A stretch of 64,000 nt of DNA from Monocercomonoides exilis (Eukaryota; Preaxostyla; Oxymonadida; Polymastigidae): NCBI GenBank assembly GCA_001643675.2, contig LSRY02000008.1, positions 691,501 through 755,500 on the forward strand, read 5' to 3'. A model generated the notes under the pieces. It was given only the letters and a program-made list of their open reading frames with translations. It had not been told where the DNA came from and searched no databases. The position numbers were made by a program, and so were the translations under genes. Positions 43,691-54,650 of this stretch are shown here, piece after piece. Numbering within the stretch: position 1 is the first letter of the stretch; every line of letters begins with the position of its first letter.

Positions 43691-45250
43691 CATTTGAGTT
43701 TCTGTTTTGTTATGTATTCATGAAGAACAGAATAATGAACATTATAATTTGAATGTTAGATAAAAATTATTTTTATGTGTTTTTAACTTTTGTGAAAAAG
43801 TGAAAAGATGATTTCTTTTTTCTGAAATTCAAAAAAATGAACACATTGGTTATTATGCATTTTAAAGAAATTCCAAACATGCAAACTTTATAAAAACATT
43901 AATTAGAAACAATTTTTGACTTTTTTCTAACTATGTGAAATTGTAAAAAACGAAAAATAATAAAAATATGGAAATGCTTTATTACAAATGTTCGATATTT
44001 GGCTAACACAACAATTGATCATTATGCAAGCGAAATGCATGGAGCTAACAATTTCTTTTAAAGCGGATGATAATTTACTTTTATACGCAAATTCTTGATG
44101 GAATGTTAAATAAAGATTAATAGTTAAATTGTGCCTTCTTGGCGCATTGATGCAGTGTTGATCTTGAAATATGCAGATACGAACGAGAAATAATGCTTTA
44201 TGTTTGTATAGAATGTTTGTTTTTGAAAGATGTTGAATTTATTGAAATACATCATTTGCACGTTCGTGTTTAAATTAAGGCTTCAAAATGAAAAATGCAG
44301 AACAAAAAGAATGAGCAACACAGAGAGATATACTTTGTTGCTTTGAAAAGGAAGAAATCCATTTGCTCCAAGATGAGGAAAAGTGAAGAAATAATTTATG
44401 AATGAAAGAAAGGCAGATGAAAAAAGGGAGATATCCAAAGATTGAGAGTGCAGCAAGATAGCACAAAACACATGTCATTTGATCTTAATGATGAAATGTT
44501 AAAGTTGAAAGATGTTTTGATCGAAACAAAGGAAATGAAAGAGGAAAAAGAGGAAAGGAAGAAACAGAAATGAATTGTCATATGTTTTCTATTTTTGTTG
44601 GCAAGAGGAAAAAAGGCACTCCGGACGTTTGAAGGATTCACTGGTTACTGTTCCAAAAAATAAAGTCACAGAAGCAAAAGACACAAGCATGAAGAAAAGG
44701 ATTCCATTGAATTTCTCTGTAAATAGTTTTTTAATATTCATCTTCACAATCAATAGCTAATCGACTCATTCAACTCGTTGGCCGACTTTTTCTTCAATGA
44801 ATTGAAGCCTAATCACACAAATTCTTCGACTGCTTCATCATTCATTTCGTCTGATAGAATATCTTCGATTTTTGCATCTGTGTCAGAGGTAACAAGAGAA
44901 ATGAAAAGGAAGCAAAGCGACCGACCTTGGTAATGATGTTTTATTCTGAAAATGATAATGAGTATTTAAACAAATGGCAAATGAAGACAGGCAAGAAAAC
45001 CAACTTAAAGCTTGTGAACCTGCTTTTCATCTGGAATTGGAGCTTAGCAGACTTCATCTTTTGCGGATAACATAGCAAGCATTCTGTGGAATCTGTCTGA
45101 TGCCTCATGGCCTCTGTGGGATTTTTGTTCGAATCAACAAAATGAGCAGATGACAGCAACTACAACATTTTCCATTTCTGAATTGATCTTTTCACATATT
45201 CCACATTTTATTCATCTGATGTTAGACCAGAACGATTATTCAGTCATCAT
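43691..45250. other. Gene-poor AT-rich stretch
   Basis: No confident gene. A purine-rich plus-strand patch (44490-44575) reads 'MSFDLNDEMLKLKDVLIE' followed by Glu/Lys, a coiled-coil-like fragment without boundaries, possibly a relic. Confidence 0.3.
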
Positions 45251-45299
45251 AAGCATAACTTCTTCATCTTCTAATTTCAACACAACTTTTTAAGAAACC

Positions 45300-46080
45300 C
45301 TGTTCCATCTGTTTCCATCACTCGAGAATGGCGATCTTTCGCGGCTGGTTGATCTTTCTGATCCGAATGTGGATGCTGTGTTTGTGGATCCAATGGAGCT
45401 GCTGTACGACACGAAAGCCTATTTCAAAAAGCTTCTTGTGGCAGGGGCAGCGCAGCAGTCGTCTCTTCGCTCAGCGCCTTCGTCTTCTTCAACAGGAACG
45501 GCACGCTGATCAACTTCGACATTTCGGAGGCGGAGAAGCGAAGAGAAGAAAGTGACAGGAGATGATAAGCCATCATCAGCACCTGCGATTGACCATTCGG
45601 ATGCATCTGCGGTGGCGGCGTCAAACAAGTCGGCTGGAGCGATGGACGATATCGAGAGGCAGCTGGGGTGTATGAAAATCACAAGAAGTCGTAACTGAGG
45701 GAGCAACATACGCTCATGGATATGTTGTGGCTCGGCGGAGAGTGCTGTATGGGGGTGTTGTGTGTGCGTACGATGTGGCGCTTTCAGCGATGCTTTTGGT
45801 TCCGCTGGTCGCCCCGCTTCCGTCGCTTGCAGCGTCGGTGGGCACGAAGTTGGGGAGCAAGCGGATCTTTGCAGCGGCAGATGTGAATGTGTTCCCGTCA
45901 ATCTTCGATCTGTTTGACCCTTCAATGCAGATATGGTGATCGTCTCAGATGTAATGTTTGGTGGTGAAGCAGGATTACGAAGTGATGGGGCGAGGGGTTA
46001 CAGCGTGAAAAGTGGGGGAGATTGTGCAGAAGGGGCCGGAGGCTGTGGGGCTGAGGATGGAGGATAAAAGATGAAGTTCT
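45300..46080 (+). pseudogene. GC-rich relic of an unrecognised gene
   Basis: The plus strand here is markedly richer in G+C than the neighbourhood. Fragments 'RLVDLSDPNVDAVFVDPMEL' followed by 'LYDTKAYFKKLLVAGAAQQS', 'NGTLINFDISEAEK' and 'MDDIERQLGCMKITRS' look like eroded coding sequence in different frames. Several TGA codons and frame shifts interrupt it. No family was identified. It may be a young pseudogene or part of a gene with unresolved introns. Confidence 0.3.
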
Positions 46081-46439
46081 CCAACATGCAGCGATTACGC
46101 TGTCAATACTGGAGGAAAGAGAGCAAGCTGAAAAAGGTGGAGCAGAAGAGGATAAAGATAAAGAAAAAGAGGATTTGAAGTAAATTATTAATGAATATGA
46201 ATTACAAAAGCAGAAGGAAGAAATAATGAGATGGATTTATGAGATCCAGGAGAGGAGTGGATGCGTAAATTAAGCATCATCAAAGGAAGATTTGAAATAT
46301 TCAGAGGAGAAACGGTAGAAATAGGAAGAAAAGGCAAAGAAGAAAAGAAAGAAAAGTCTGTGGGAATATGGTGTATGGAATTTATTTGAAGGAAAAAAGG
46401 GAGAAGAGATGAAAGGGAGCAAATGTTGGTAATCTCTTT

Positions 46440-47425
46440 TCCAAAAGTTCCGATATTTCAAACTCTTTTCGTTGGAATTGATGATCTGCATTCTTCAAAT
46501 GGGGATTAAGTGAAGGAATTACCACTGAAGAAAACATTATTCCATCTGCCACAAGAGCGTTGTTGTTATCGAAGAAACAGAAAGAGATGAATTTGAATCC
46601 GCTCATCTAATCATTTATTCTGGTGCAATGAATATTTGCACCACCATAGGAAGTTGAAGTGCTTGTCAATTTGTTGTTGATGAACTGGCACTCTTGGAGC
46701 AAATATTGAAGAGGTATTACTGGTGGAGGATAATTAAATGTGACTGCACCAGCAGCATCACCACCAGTATTTGCAAAACTGATTCATTTCGAAAACAGGA
46801 ATTGATCATCTGATTACATGTTATTGAGACCAAAATACCACTCAGTTCCAACACTTCTTGTTATTGAACGACTTTCCACACAATTTTCTGAGAATGACCA
46901 ATCAGAATTGGATTGAGGATATATTATTTCTGAAGCTCCTCCATGCAAAGCATATCAACTTGTGAAATTGGATTTTTCAATGTTGATATTTAACAAATAT
47001 ATGCGGAATATCGCTCCACCACAACATCCATTTAATGTGGTTGAACAATTGTGAAATGAACAAGAAGCGATTTCGAGATTTGCATTTGTGCAGTTGACTT
47101 TCAGAGCACCTCCGTGATCACTTCCGCAATTTGAGTCATTCCATTTGCACCATTCAAAGAGATAGCTATTCAAATCAGAAAAGGATAATCGACTAAATTA
47201 ATTTCTTTGAGATTCTGTTGCAACATGAACCACAGGGGCATTTGGAGAAGAACGTGTTTGGTTGAGAAAGGAAGTGTTGAAGGCAGAAAGAGAAGTTGAT
47301 GGGCTGTTGGGATTGGGGAGGATAACACTATCGATGTGGTGACAAGTATGGAGGATGAGAGAGAAAATAATGCAAAAAGAATGGAGATATGAAGAAGAAA
47401 AAGAAGAAAACAAAGGCTTGTTCAT
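46440..47425 (-). pseudogene. Dead beta-helix surface-protein gene
   Basis: Starts with 'MNKPLFSSFSSSYLHSFC' and a hydrophobic signal-like segment, then 'LSAFNTSFLNQTRSSP'. Further down the minus strand come 'NSYLFEWCKWNDSNCGSDHG', 'LEIASCSFHNCSTTLNGCCG', 'LNINIEKSNFTS', 'LLQECQFINNKLTS' and 'YGGANIHCTR', typical beta-helix rungs (Cys/Asn/Gly-rich 'C.F..N'). They lie in different frames and are separated by several stops including TGA, with no membrane anchor following. In the living family these are secreted or membrane-bound surface proteins. Confidence 0.6.
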
Positions 47426-47784
47426 AAGCTTCCAAATTGCATTAAGTGCATTTTTACAGTTATTTATGTTTTAGACAATGAAACTGTTCGGAGCATTTCA
47501 CTTTTCCTCTCAACATTTTTATCCTAATGAAAATCGTATCATTTGTGCTTTTTTTCAAAATAAACACAAAAATATAAGCGAAACAAATTGTCAACTCACA
47601 AAATTTTTATTTATTTTGTATTTGAAGCTCATTTTTTTTTTTGCAATTTTGCACATTTCCAATAAAAGACAAAAAGATCAAAAATGTTGTAATAATTGGG
47701 TTATAAATACTTTAAAAAACAACACCAAATGAACCAATTAGCAATTTTGAAAAATGTTATATAATTTTTTAATACTTTTCCAGG
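47426..47784. other. AT-rich spacer
   Basis: A Phe/Leu/Lys/Asn-rich open stretch at 47478-47732 is AT-driven and unsupported. Confidence 0.4.
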
Positions 47785-47912
47785 ATGGATTTCAGTGTTA
47801 ATTTGAATAAAAATGCTTCATTTAAAAATAAACCAACTTCATTTAAAATAAACTCACTTTATTTGAATAAAGCCAATTCATTTGAATTGAAGGAGTTTAT
47901 TCAAATTTCATC

Positions 47913-47992
<80 letters not shown>

Positions 47993-48130
47993 GATGAAAT
48001 GCGAATAAAAAGTTTTAATTCGAATGATCTGACTTTATTCGAATAAAACCCCTTATAATTGAATGAGAGGCAGTTTATTCAAATAAACGTCTGCTTTCTC
48101 GAATCAACCATGAAAGATTCGAATAAAAAT
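47785..48130. repeat. Palindromic repeat around (AAT)n, copy 2 (most complete)
   Basis: About 26 AAT units sit between 'TTTATTCAAATTTCATC' on the left and 'GGATGAAATGCGAATAAA' on the right, which are inverse copies. Outside are further variants of TTTATTCGAATAAA on both sides ('CTTTATTTGAATAAAG', 'ACTTTATTCGAATAAAA', 'TTTATTCAAATAAA'). The whole is an interrupted inverted repeat of roughly 300 bp. Confidence 0.7.
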
Positions 48131-48656
48131 TTTAGAGATATGATAATAAAAATATTGTGCAAGTTTTCGATGTTTTTCATGCGTTATTCACAATTTATAA
48201 ATAATTAAAAACAAGTGATCAAACATTTTTTTCGTGAAATTTGGAGAAATATTGTTTTATGAAGATTATTAATTTATAATTTTCATGATTCATTTCTTTA
48301 TTAGCATTTTTAATCACAAAATTTGAGGTTTTTTATTGAATAATCTTCTTAAACAACTTTGATCACAACATAAGTTGGAATGTTTCATGAAAATTTCTAT
48401 TTCTTCTTCTTTTCACATTAGAACGAATATTTCATGTTGAAAAGGTTATTCACCAAACTGACTGATAATGTATTTTAATATATTCTTCTTTATTTTGCGT
48501 TTATCTTGTTTCACAATCTTCATTTTTCGATTATGATTTTTTGTAATTATTATCCTTAATTTTTCGATTATGATAGTTATTTAACAAAAAAGCCGTTTGC
48601 ATATTAGCATGCTCGTCCAATTGCCGGATGGTTAACAATGCAATTTCTTTTATGTT
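48131..48656. other. AT-rich spacer
   Basis: No gene or element recognised. Confidence 0.4.
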
Positions 48657-50140
48657 TCAATGTTTACACGAATAAATAAAGTCCATTGGAAAATAAATAT
48701 ATTTCTTTATCTTCAAATATTTCGAACAATTCGACATGAATAATAGTTTGAAAACTTCTTTTGATAAAAATATGGATGTGTCAATTGTTTATTTACTTTG
48801 ATTCATTTTTTTTTCATTGCGAAAATATATTTCATTTTTTTTAGCATAGCTTTTGCATTTTATCCACTCAATATCATGAGTTATTTTTCTGTCAACTTTG
48901 TTTTCTAATACACCCAGCCACTCATTCTCGTTCCAGTGAAATTCATCCACCGGATCAGTACAGAGATGTTATATTTTACCCGTTATTAGCTGCTCAAATT
49001 ATTATTCACAGAACCGCCATTTTCTGCACTGCTCGACACACACCTACACATTTGTCTTGTTCACAACAACTTCCACCTCACCTTCTTCCCTGCTCCAAAT
49101 AACAGACGACTTGTTCGCTGTTTGCAAAATACCTGCCTAAGCCGATCTGAAGATGGTAATTGATGAAGGGTGATTGAGAGAGCTGTTAGAACTGCTTGCT
49201 GCTTCGAAAATGGAGCAGTTGGACAGGCTGCATGAAGAAATGTGGATGGCATCGAATGTGCCTGCTGATCCTGCATGCAGCAGAAACATCGAGCACAGGA
49301 AATGGGCGTTTGTCGACTCAAACTGTGTGCAGGTGAGACTTCCCGCTTCCACAACAGCAAAGGAATAAGCACCAAACTCAGCGACACTTGTGTGTGGCTC
49401 AAAAGCACACTTGTCCAGAGCCAATGAACCCTGCTTGCTGAGGATGATTGCACTGGCTTCGTTGCTGAACACATTGACAACTTGGAGGGAGATCCCTGAC
49501 AGGGAGAGGCTTCAGCTGTTCAGGAGAAATGGGTTGGATCTCTAGCTATCTTCCTGGAACAGCAGCACTGACCGCGCTGCTTCCTCGCTGGGCAACGACT
49601 GGCAGGTGAAGTTCGACAAGTCGGCGGGACGGCTGATGGCTGTTGAGCAGCCGATGCTGATCGTTTTGTGTGCAGCCGAGGCGTCGATGTGCTCGAAGCC
49701 AGTCACAAAGGATCGGCAGGGATCGTTCGGCGATCCACACCGGGCAATGTCGAATCCGGCATCCGACAGGTGGATCTCACTGGATGAGTACGAAATAAGG
49801 AAGCAGAACAGGTCAGCATCTCAAAATGTTTGGTCGCTCCCTACAAACTCATGCGGATCATTGAAAAACAGTTCGTATGGGAAGTTGAAGATGGCTGAGG
49901 TGACATTCGCACTGATATTAAAGCAGTCCACATATATGCACATGCCATTTGCTGCATCTTTATTCGCAAAGGTGACTGACTCGAAAAGGAATGGCTGCAT
50001 GGCTGGATCTTCTTCTGTGCTCTTCGCATACAGAACATTTCTTCTGTCTGCTTTGTTATTGTTCCATCCGTTGTTAAACTCTCACAAAGCTGCACTCAAA
50101 TGGTGTTCGCTTGGAAGAATCACTCCAATCAGTTCACTTT
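48657..50140 (-). pseudogene. Beta-helix surface-protein gene, damaged
   Basis: On the minus strand the family hallmark 'CGSPNDPCRSFVTGFEHI' (about 49740) is followed by 'TISIGCSTAISRP' and 'DLSNFTCQSLPSEEAARS', then 'VVNVFSNEASAIILSKQGS', 'LALDKCAFEPHTSVAEF', 'FVVEAGSLTCTQFE'-like rungs and 'SSCSLSNCSIFEAASS'. One TGA (about 49518) interrupts it. From 49472 the frame runs to TGA at 48657-48659, crossing TAG at 49137 and further TAA/TAG codons, with a protein-like continuation ('DEFHWNENEWLGVLENKVD'). Upstream pieces to about 50140 are fragmentary. The region is more GC-rich than its flanks. Confidence 0.55.
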
Positions 50141-51179
50141 CATCACAATCCAAGGTTCAGCTCTCTTAAAATACACTTGCGTTCATCTCCACAGATCTTC
50201 AGATGCGCAGGAGAGATAAAGAGGGAGCAAAAGCATAGACACGCATCCTTCCGTCTGTACGCTGCATCCTTCAGCACGGACAAGTGCGCCTTCAACCTGA
50301 GGAGAGCTTGCTGGAGCAAACGTCTTGCTATCAAGCAGAAGTCGATCTCGAGATGTGGAGGAAGACATGAGTCGGAGTTACGAAGAAAGGAATTTTTGAC
50401 AACAGAATATTCAGTACAGATGAAGCTCTGTATATCTGTGATTAGGACAGTACAATGGTGGGTTCCAACGAGTGCGACTGAAGAAAATTATAATATCGCC
50501 TTTTCAGAGCTGCTGGAGGAAACTGATAAAAATTTTAGGTCAAACCCGTTTTGGACAAGCTCCGATTCCTCGAAAGCAAGCGTCTTGCCTGCTGAACCTG
50601 AATTAATGTTCAGCATGCATCACCAGAACGATGCTCAAAGACGTATGTCTGAACCGCACCCCAGGATATCGAAGCCGTTTGGAGGGATACAGGTGCTAGA
50701 GAACACGTCATTTCACATTCCCTTAATTTCTGAATAGCATAAGAAAAAATGAGAAAAAACTCATTTTGTTGAATATATCAGAGTTTTCCCAGCTATTCTA
50801 CAGAATTCAACACCTCCGTTTTAATGACACTTATTGAATTTTCATTTTTCATTAAAGAATTAACTTTTTTCTCAATAAGTTCATTTGAACTTATGTTCAC
50901 AAACGTGCTTTTGAACACATATTAAAGTCAGTTGTTTGTCGTATGTTTCGTTTTATCAATAAAAAATATTTCTTTCAGGAAAACTATTCTTAAAATTTTT
51001 AACAATTTTTAAAAGGAGCAAACATATTTTTATTATCCGATTTTTCAGATTTTTAAAGTGAATTCGCAAAATGAAATGTGAAATGAATGAAAATTGTTAT
51101 TAAAATATTCAATTCACATTTTAAAACATCTTTGAAACATCAAAATGTTTTGCATTATTTCGCATTTTGATCGAAAAAT
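50141..51179. other. Mixed relic and AT-rich spacer
   Basis: 50141-50740 keeps the higher GC of the beta-helix relic but I cannot place rungs reliably; 50741-51179 is AT-rich with nothing recognised. Confidence 0.3.
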
Positions 51180-51392
51180 CCCATAATAAAAAATAACTCA
51201 AATAAAGTGCTCAGTTTTCAAATAAACATGGTTTATTCGAATAAACTGCCTGTATTTGAAATAAAGGCTATTTATTCGAATAAACTATCTTTATTCAAAT
51301 AAAAATGTCTTTTTCGAATTTCATCCAATAATACTAATAATAATACTAATAATACTTATAATAATTATTATTATAATAATAATAATAAAAGG
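51180..51392. repeat. Palindromic repeat around (AAT)n, copy 3
   Basis: The left half contains 'TTTATTCGAATAAACT' twice and related variants, then 'TTCGAATTTCATCC' and an imperfect AAT/ACT run to 51391. The right half is missing. Confidence 0.6.
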
Positions 51393-51639
51393 TGCTGAAG
51401 AAGAATTCGATAGAAATGAAATGAAATATATTCGTTTCGAAGAACTTTTTTCATCATCAAAATTGTGAATGAAAAATTGAATGAAGGCTCATTCAACGAT
51501 TGATCTGCAGAGACAAAGGAAAGAAAATGAAACAATTTTTGATTCAATTTGGCTGCTCGCAGAAGTGAATGGCATAAATGCATTTGAAGATCGATGCTCT
51601 GACCCACCAGGAAGTGAGAGGAAAAAGAGGAAGATAAAG

Positions 51640-51705
51640 ATGAAGCAGAAGAAGAAGCAGAAGAAGAAGAAGAAGAAGAAGAAGAAGAAGAAGAAGAAGA
51701 AAGTC
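51640..51705. repeat. (GAA)n microsatellite
   Basis: Run of AGAAGAAGAAG units. Confidence 0.9.
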
Positions 51706-51761
51706 TGGGGTTAATGAAAGAGTGGAGAAAAAAAGAACTTGGGGGAAAATGGTTATATTGA

Positions 51762-51852
51762 TGATGAAGATGAAGGAGATGAAGGAGATGAAGGAGATGA
51801 AGGAGATGAAGGAGATGAAGGAGATGAAGGAGATGAAGGAGATGAGAGAGAT
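51762..51852. repeat. Nine-base minisatellite (GATGAAGGA)n
   Basis: About nine tandem copies of GATGAAGGA, encoding Asp-Glu-Gly on the plus strand. Confidence 0.9.
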
Positions 51853-52260
51853 GGAGAAGGAAGCGAAGATGCTGATGGTGCTGTCGAAAGTGAAACAATA
51901 GACAATAAGCGAGAAGAAGGAGGTGTTCAAGAAGATGGCTGAGAAGCAGAAGAAGAACAAAGCAGTCTGAAAAATGATGATCCACAAGGGGAAAAAGCTT
52001 TTCTTGTTGAACTTTGCACAGATGTGGCTGTTTGGGAAGATTTAGAGGAAGGAGTTCAACAAAAACGAGGCATTCGTTCTTCTTGTTCTTCAACACGGTG
52101 CTTGAAAGGGCAGAGGAGAAGAAAATCAAGATGTTATTTGGAGAGTCTGAGAAGATGCAGTCAAAGATGGGAGTGGCTGATGTGTTTGTGTTTCTGGGGT
52201 TTCTGCTGAATAATAACAGGACAAAAGAAGATAAGCAGAAAGTGGAGATAAATTCAATGA
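51853..52260 (+). pseudogene. Possible relic of an acidic helical protein
   Basis: The plus strand reads 'ESETIDNKREEGGVQEDG', then (past TGA) 'GEKAFLVELCTDVAVWEDLE', and in another frame 'FFLFFNTVLERAEEKKIKML' with 'SKMGVADVFVFLGFLLNNN'. The pieces are mutually frameshifted. The helical pattern resembles ARM/HEAT segments, but no family can be named. Confidence 0.25.
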
Positions 52261-52552
52261 ATGATGTCTCATGTTCTGGTGACCCATCCACTTCTTCCTC
52301 TTCATCGTCTTCATCGTCTTCATCGTCTTCATCGCCTTCATCGCCATTGTTGGTGGCTGGTTGGTCATCGTGTTCGATGAGGCGAATTCTTTTCTGTGTG
52401 TTCCATTGGCAGACTCCACAGACACACCCTGTGTTGTCGTTGAGGATCTTCTGTGATGCATCCAAGCTGCTTTTGTTTTCTCTGCCTTTTCCTTCGTATC
52501 TGTGCTGGAGACATGTCTTTGCCACGATTTCTTCATGCTGCTCATTAGCCAT
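52261..52552 (-). CDS. Possible first exon of an unrecognised gene
   Basis: Minus-strand ATG at 52552 opens 'MANEQHEEIVAKTCLQHRYE', followed by 'GCVCGVCQWNTQKRIRLIEH' with a CxCxxC cluster and an Asp/Glu run. The composition is normal up to the acidic run, after which the frame is merely the antisense of the relic at 51.9-52.26 kb. The downstream junction is not resolved, so only this part is supported. Confidence 0.3.
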
Positions 52553-53189
52553 CTAGATGTGTGTGTGTGTGTGTGTGCAAAGAAGATTATTTGAGAGCGC
52601 TTCTGTTTCCTTCAGAGGACAATCCGATTGAAAAGAGAGAAAACGCCAACATTTTGAGCAACTGATGAAGGTGCTGGACAACCAGGCGTGTATGCTTTTA
52701 ATGATGCCTGTGGGAGGGTATTGGCAGAGGTGGAGGTGAAGTGGTGGGGATTGGGCTGAAGCAGCCGGTAGAAGCTGTTTGAAGCTGAACAGCCGGTGGC
52801 ACCAAAGAAAGAAGGGCAGCTGATGGTGTTTTGGATGGCGATGATGCTGGCAGAGCTTGTTGCAATGCAGTTTTGGAGGAATGATGAAAAAATAGAGATC
52901 TGCTTTTCGGTTGCCTCGATCTAATGGGCAGAACGTTGAGAAGATTCACAAGGATATGGCGAGGGGAGAAGCAGAGGGAGAAGGAGTTCTGTCTTACCAT
53001 CTGTTTCATAACAATCATCATCCTCTTCTTCTTCCTCTTCCTCTTCCTCTATTTCTTCTTCCTCTTCCTCCTCTTCTTTCTCTCTTCAATTCCCTTTTCT
53101 CTCTTTTCTTTTTTTAAATGCACACACTTTTCCATCTTCTTCAACTATCTTCTTCTCTCTCCGGCTCCTGTTTCGAAAAGCGCACATTT
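52553..53189. other. Low-complexity region
   Basis: Contains a (GT)n patch at 52559-52576 and a long CTTC/TCTTC tract at 53010-53160. A minus-strand Ser/Pro-rich frame (53021-52698) might be coding but has no recognisable motif. Confidence 0.3.
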
Positions 53190-53880
53190 TCATTCAAAAT
53201 ATTTTTCGAATGAAATGAATATTTCTTGAATCCCAAAAAAAGTGTTTCTTTCTTTAACACATATATCTGAGCAAAACACATAGAAAGAAAAAGATGATGA
53301 TGAAGGTGAAGAAAAAGATGAATGAGATGAAGGAGATGAAGGAGATGAAGAAGAAGAAGAAGAAGAAGGTGAAGAAGGTGAAGAAGGCGAAGAAGGTGAA
53401 GAAGGTGAAGAAGGCGAAGAAGGTGAAGAAGGTGAAGAAGGTGAAGAAGGTGAAGAAGGCGAAGAAGGTGAAGAAGGTGAAGATGATGACAATGGTGTTG
53501 TTGAAGACGAAGAAACACTTAAGATTTCAAGTATCGGATATATTCTGTAAGAGGATATCCTTAACATAACATCCACGTTCTCTGCTCTTGTGGATAACGC
53601 TTCAATGATGGAATTCCAACGGCGATAGCAAAATGATTCGGATCCATTAAACCTGTCATTTGCCTCCAGCTGCCTGTATAACGCCAAAATGACAGATTAA
53701 CTCGTATTTGTGGCTCTCAAATCAAGGAATCAAATCCAGTTCCATCCCTCTCCTAAGTCCATAAAAGCAATGTTCTTTCCTTTCGATACGAAGAAATGTG
53801 CCTTGTTCTGCTGTAGCTGCTGCCAATCTCCTGTTTCAGTCATCTGCCCCAATCTCTCCAACAAATGAGTTTGAAAATAT
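53190..53880 (-). pseudogene. ARM-type relic (importin-alpha-like N-terminal region)
   Basis: The minus strand reads 'LERLGQMTETGDWQQLQQNK', 'FFVSKGKNIAFMDLGEGWNW', TGA, 'FLDLRATNTS', TAA, 'SVILALYRQLEANDRFNGSE', 'SFCYRRWNSIIEALSTRAEN' and 'VDVMLRISSYRIYPIL', all in one frame across both codons. The helical pattern and spacing resemble an early ARM repeat. Downstream it runs into a Ser/Pro repeat encoded by the GGTGAAGAA minisatellite. The TGA and missing remainder make it a relic. Confidence 0.4.
53345..53485. repeat. Nine-base minisatellite (GGTGAAGAA)n
   Basis: About 14 copies of GG[TC]GAAGAA, encoding a Ser-Pro-Ser repeat on the minus strand and Val-Lys-Lys on the plus strand. Confidence 0.9.
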
Positions 53881-54596
53881 CTCCTCTCTCTTCAAAAATC
53901 GCTTCCTTTTCAGAGAGATTGGGCGTTCTTCCTTTTTAGCTTTGAATATCTTCCAATCCCATGAATAACCGCTTCATCAAAATTCATTTTTCATCGTTTT
54001 TCTATCCATCGCACATCCTGAGTCAAAAATAAGTAGCATAAATATTTATGATAAAATACATTCATGTTCTAATATATTTGTAAGATATTATTTGGCTTGT
54101 TCTTCCCTGTTTTCAAAATAACGAATAAACTGACTTTTTCAAATAAATTGTCTGAATATCGACTTTGGAGAGGATACAGATGAAAATATCTTCACAATCA
54201 AAAGAACAATAAAAAGCACATACACAACGTCTTTTGTGTTATGAATTAAATTGTTGGGTTTTTTTTGTCCATCCAATTACCAAAAATCAACTGACAGAAT
54301 TTAAATATTTGTGCACTGCCATCACTGCTTGATGTTGCCTCAAGAAATAATATTTCTAAATTCCGCAGTATGAATTCATTCGTCAACTTTCATTTTGCAA
54401 ATTGATATTCCAGTTCAAATAATGCTTTTCAATCATTGAATCCATAACAAATAAAATAAAAAGTCAAAACTTATCTTTTTTTTTGTAATTACTTGCCAAA
54501 GATAACATACGAAAGATGCTGGTGTGAGTGCACGCACTTTGATTTCCATTTGTGTTAATATTTTTCTCCAATTTCCTCTGCCCAAACATTCGCGTT
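53881..54596. other. Spacer upstream of copy C
   Basis: Contains near 54390-54460 the minus-strand trace 'FVMDSMIEKHYLNW' homologous to the small frames upstream of copy B and of the 38-kb pseudogene. Otherwise AT-rich. Confidence 0.4.
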
Positions 54597-54650
54597 TTCA
54601 ATGTGAACAGCAAAACTGCATTGCGTTCTGAACACAATGAACTTTAAAAA
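54597..54650 (+). promoter_or_regulatory. Conserved 5' flank of family copy C
   Basis: Homologous to 29341-29396 ahead of copy B; the similarity ends in 'TTTAAAAAATGCAG', which includes the ATG at 54651. Confidence 0.35.

Noticed and set aside
48600-48640. Short GC-richer patch considered as a tRNA fragment
   Set aside because: No cloverleaf or GTTC-type T-loop could be drawn.
51762-51852. Regular 9-bp repeat considered as a CRISPR-like array
   Set aside because: Units are contiguous with no spacers, and the genome is eukaryotic; it is a minisatellite.
52014-52556. 180-codon plus-strand frame
   Set aside because: Its second half is antisense to a more normal ATG-initiated minus-strand frame and is dominated by a TCTTCATCG minisatellite; only a short helical piece was kept as a possible relic.
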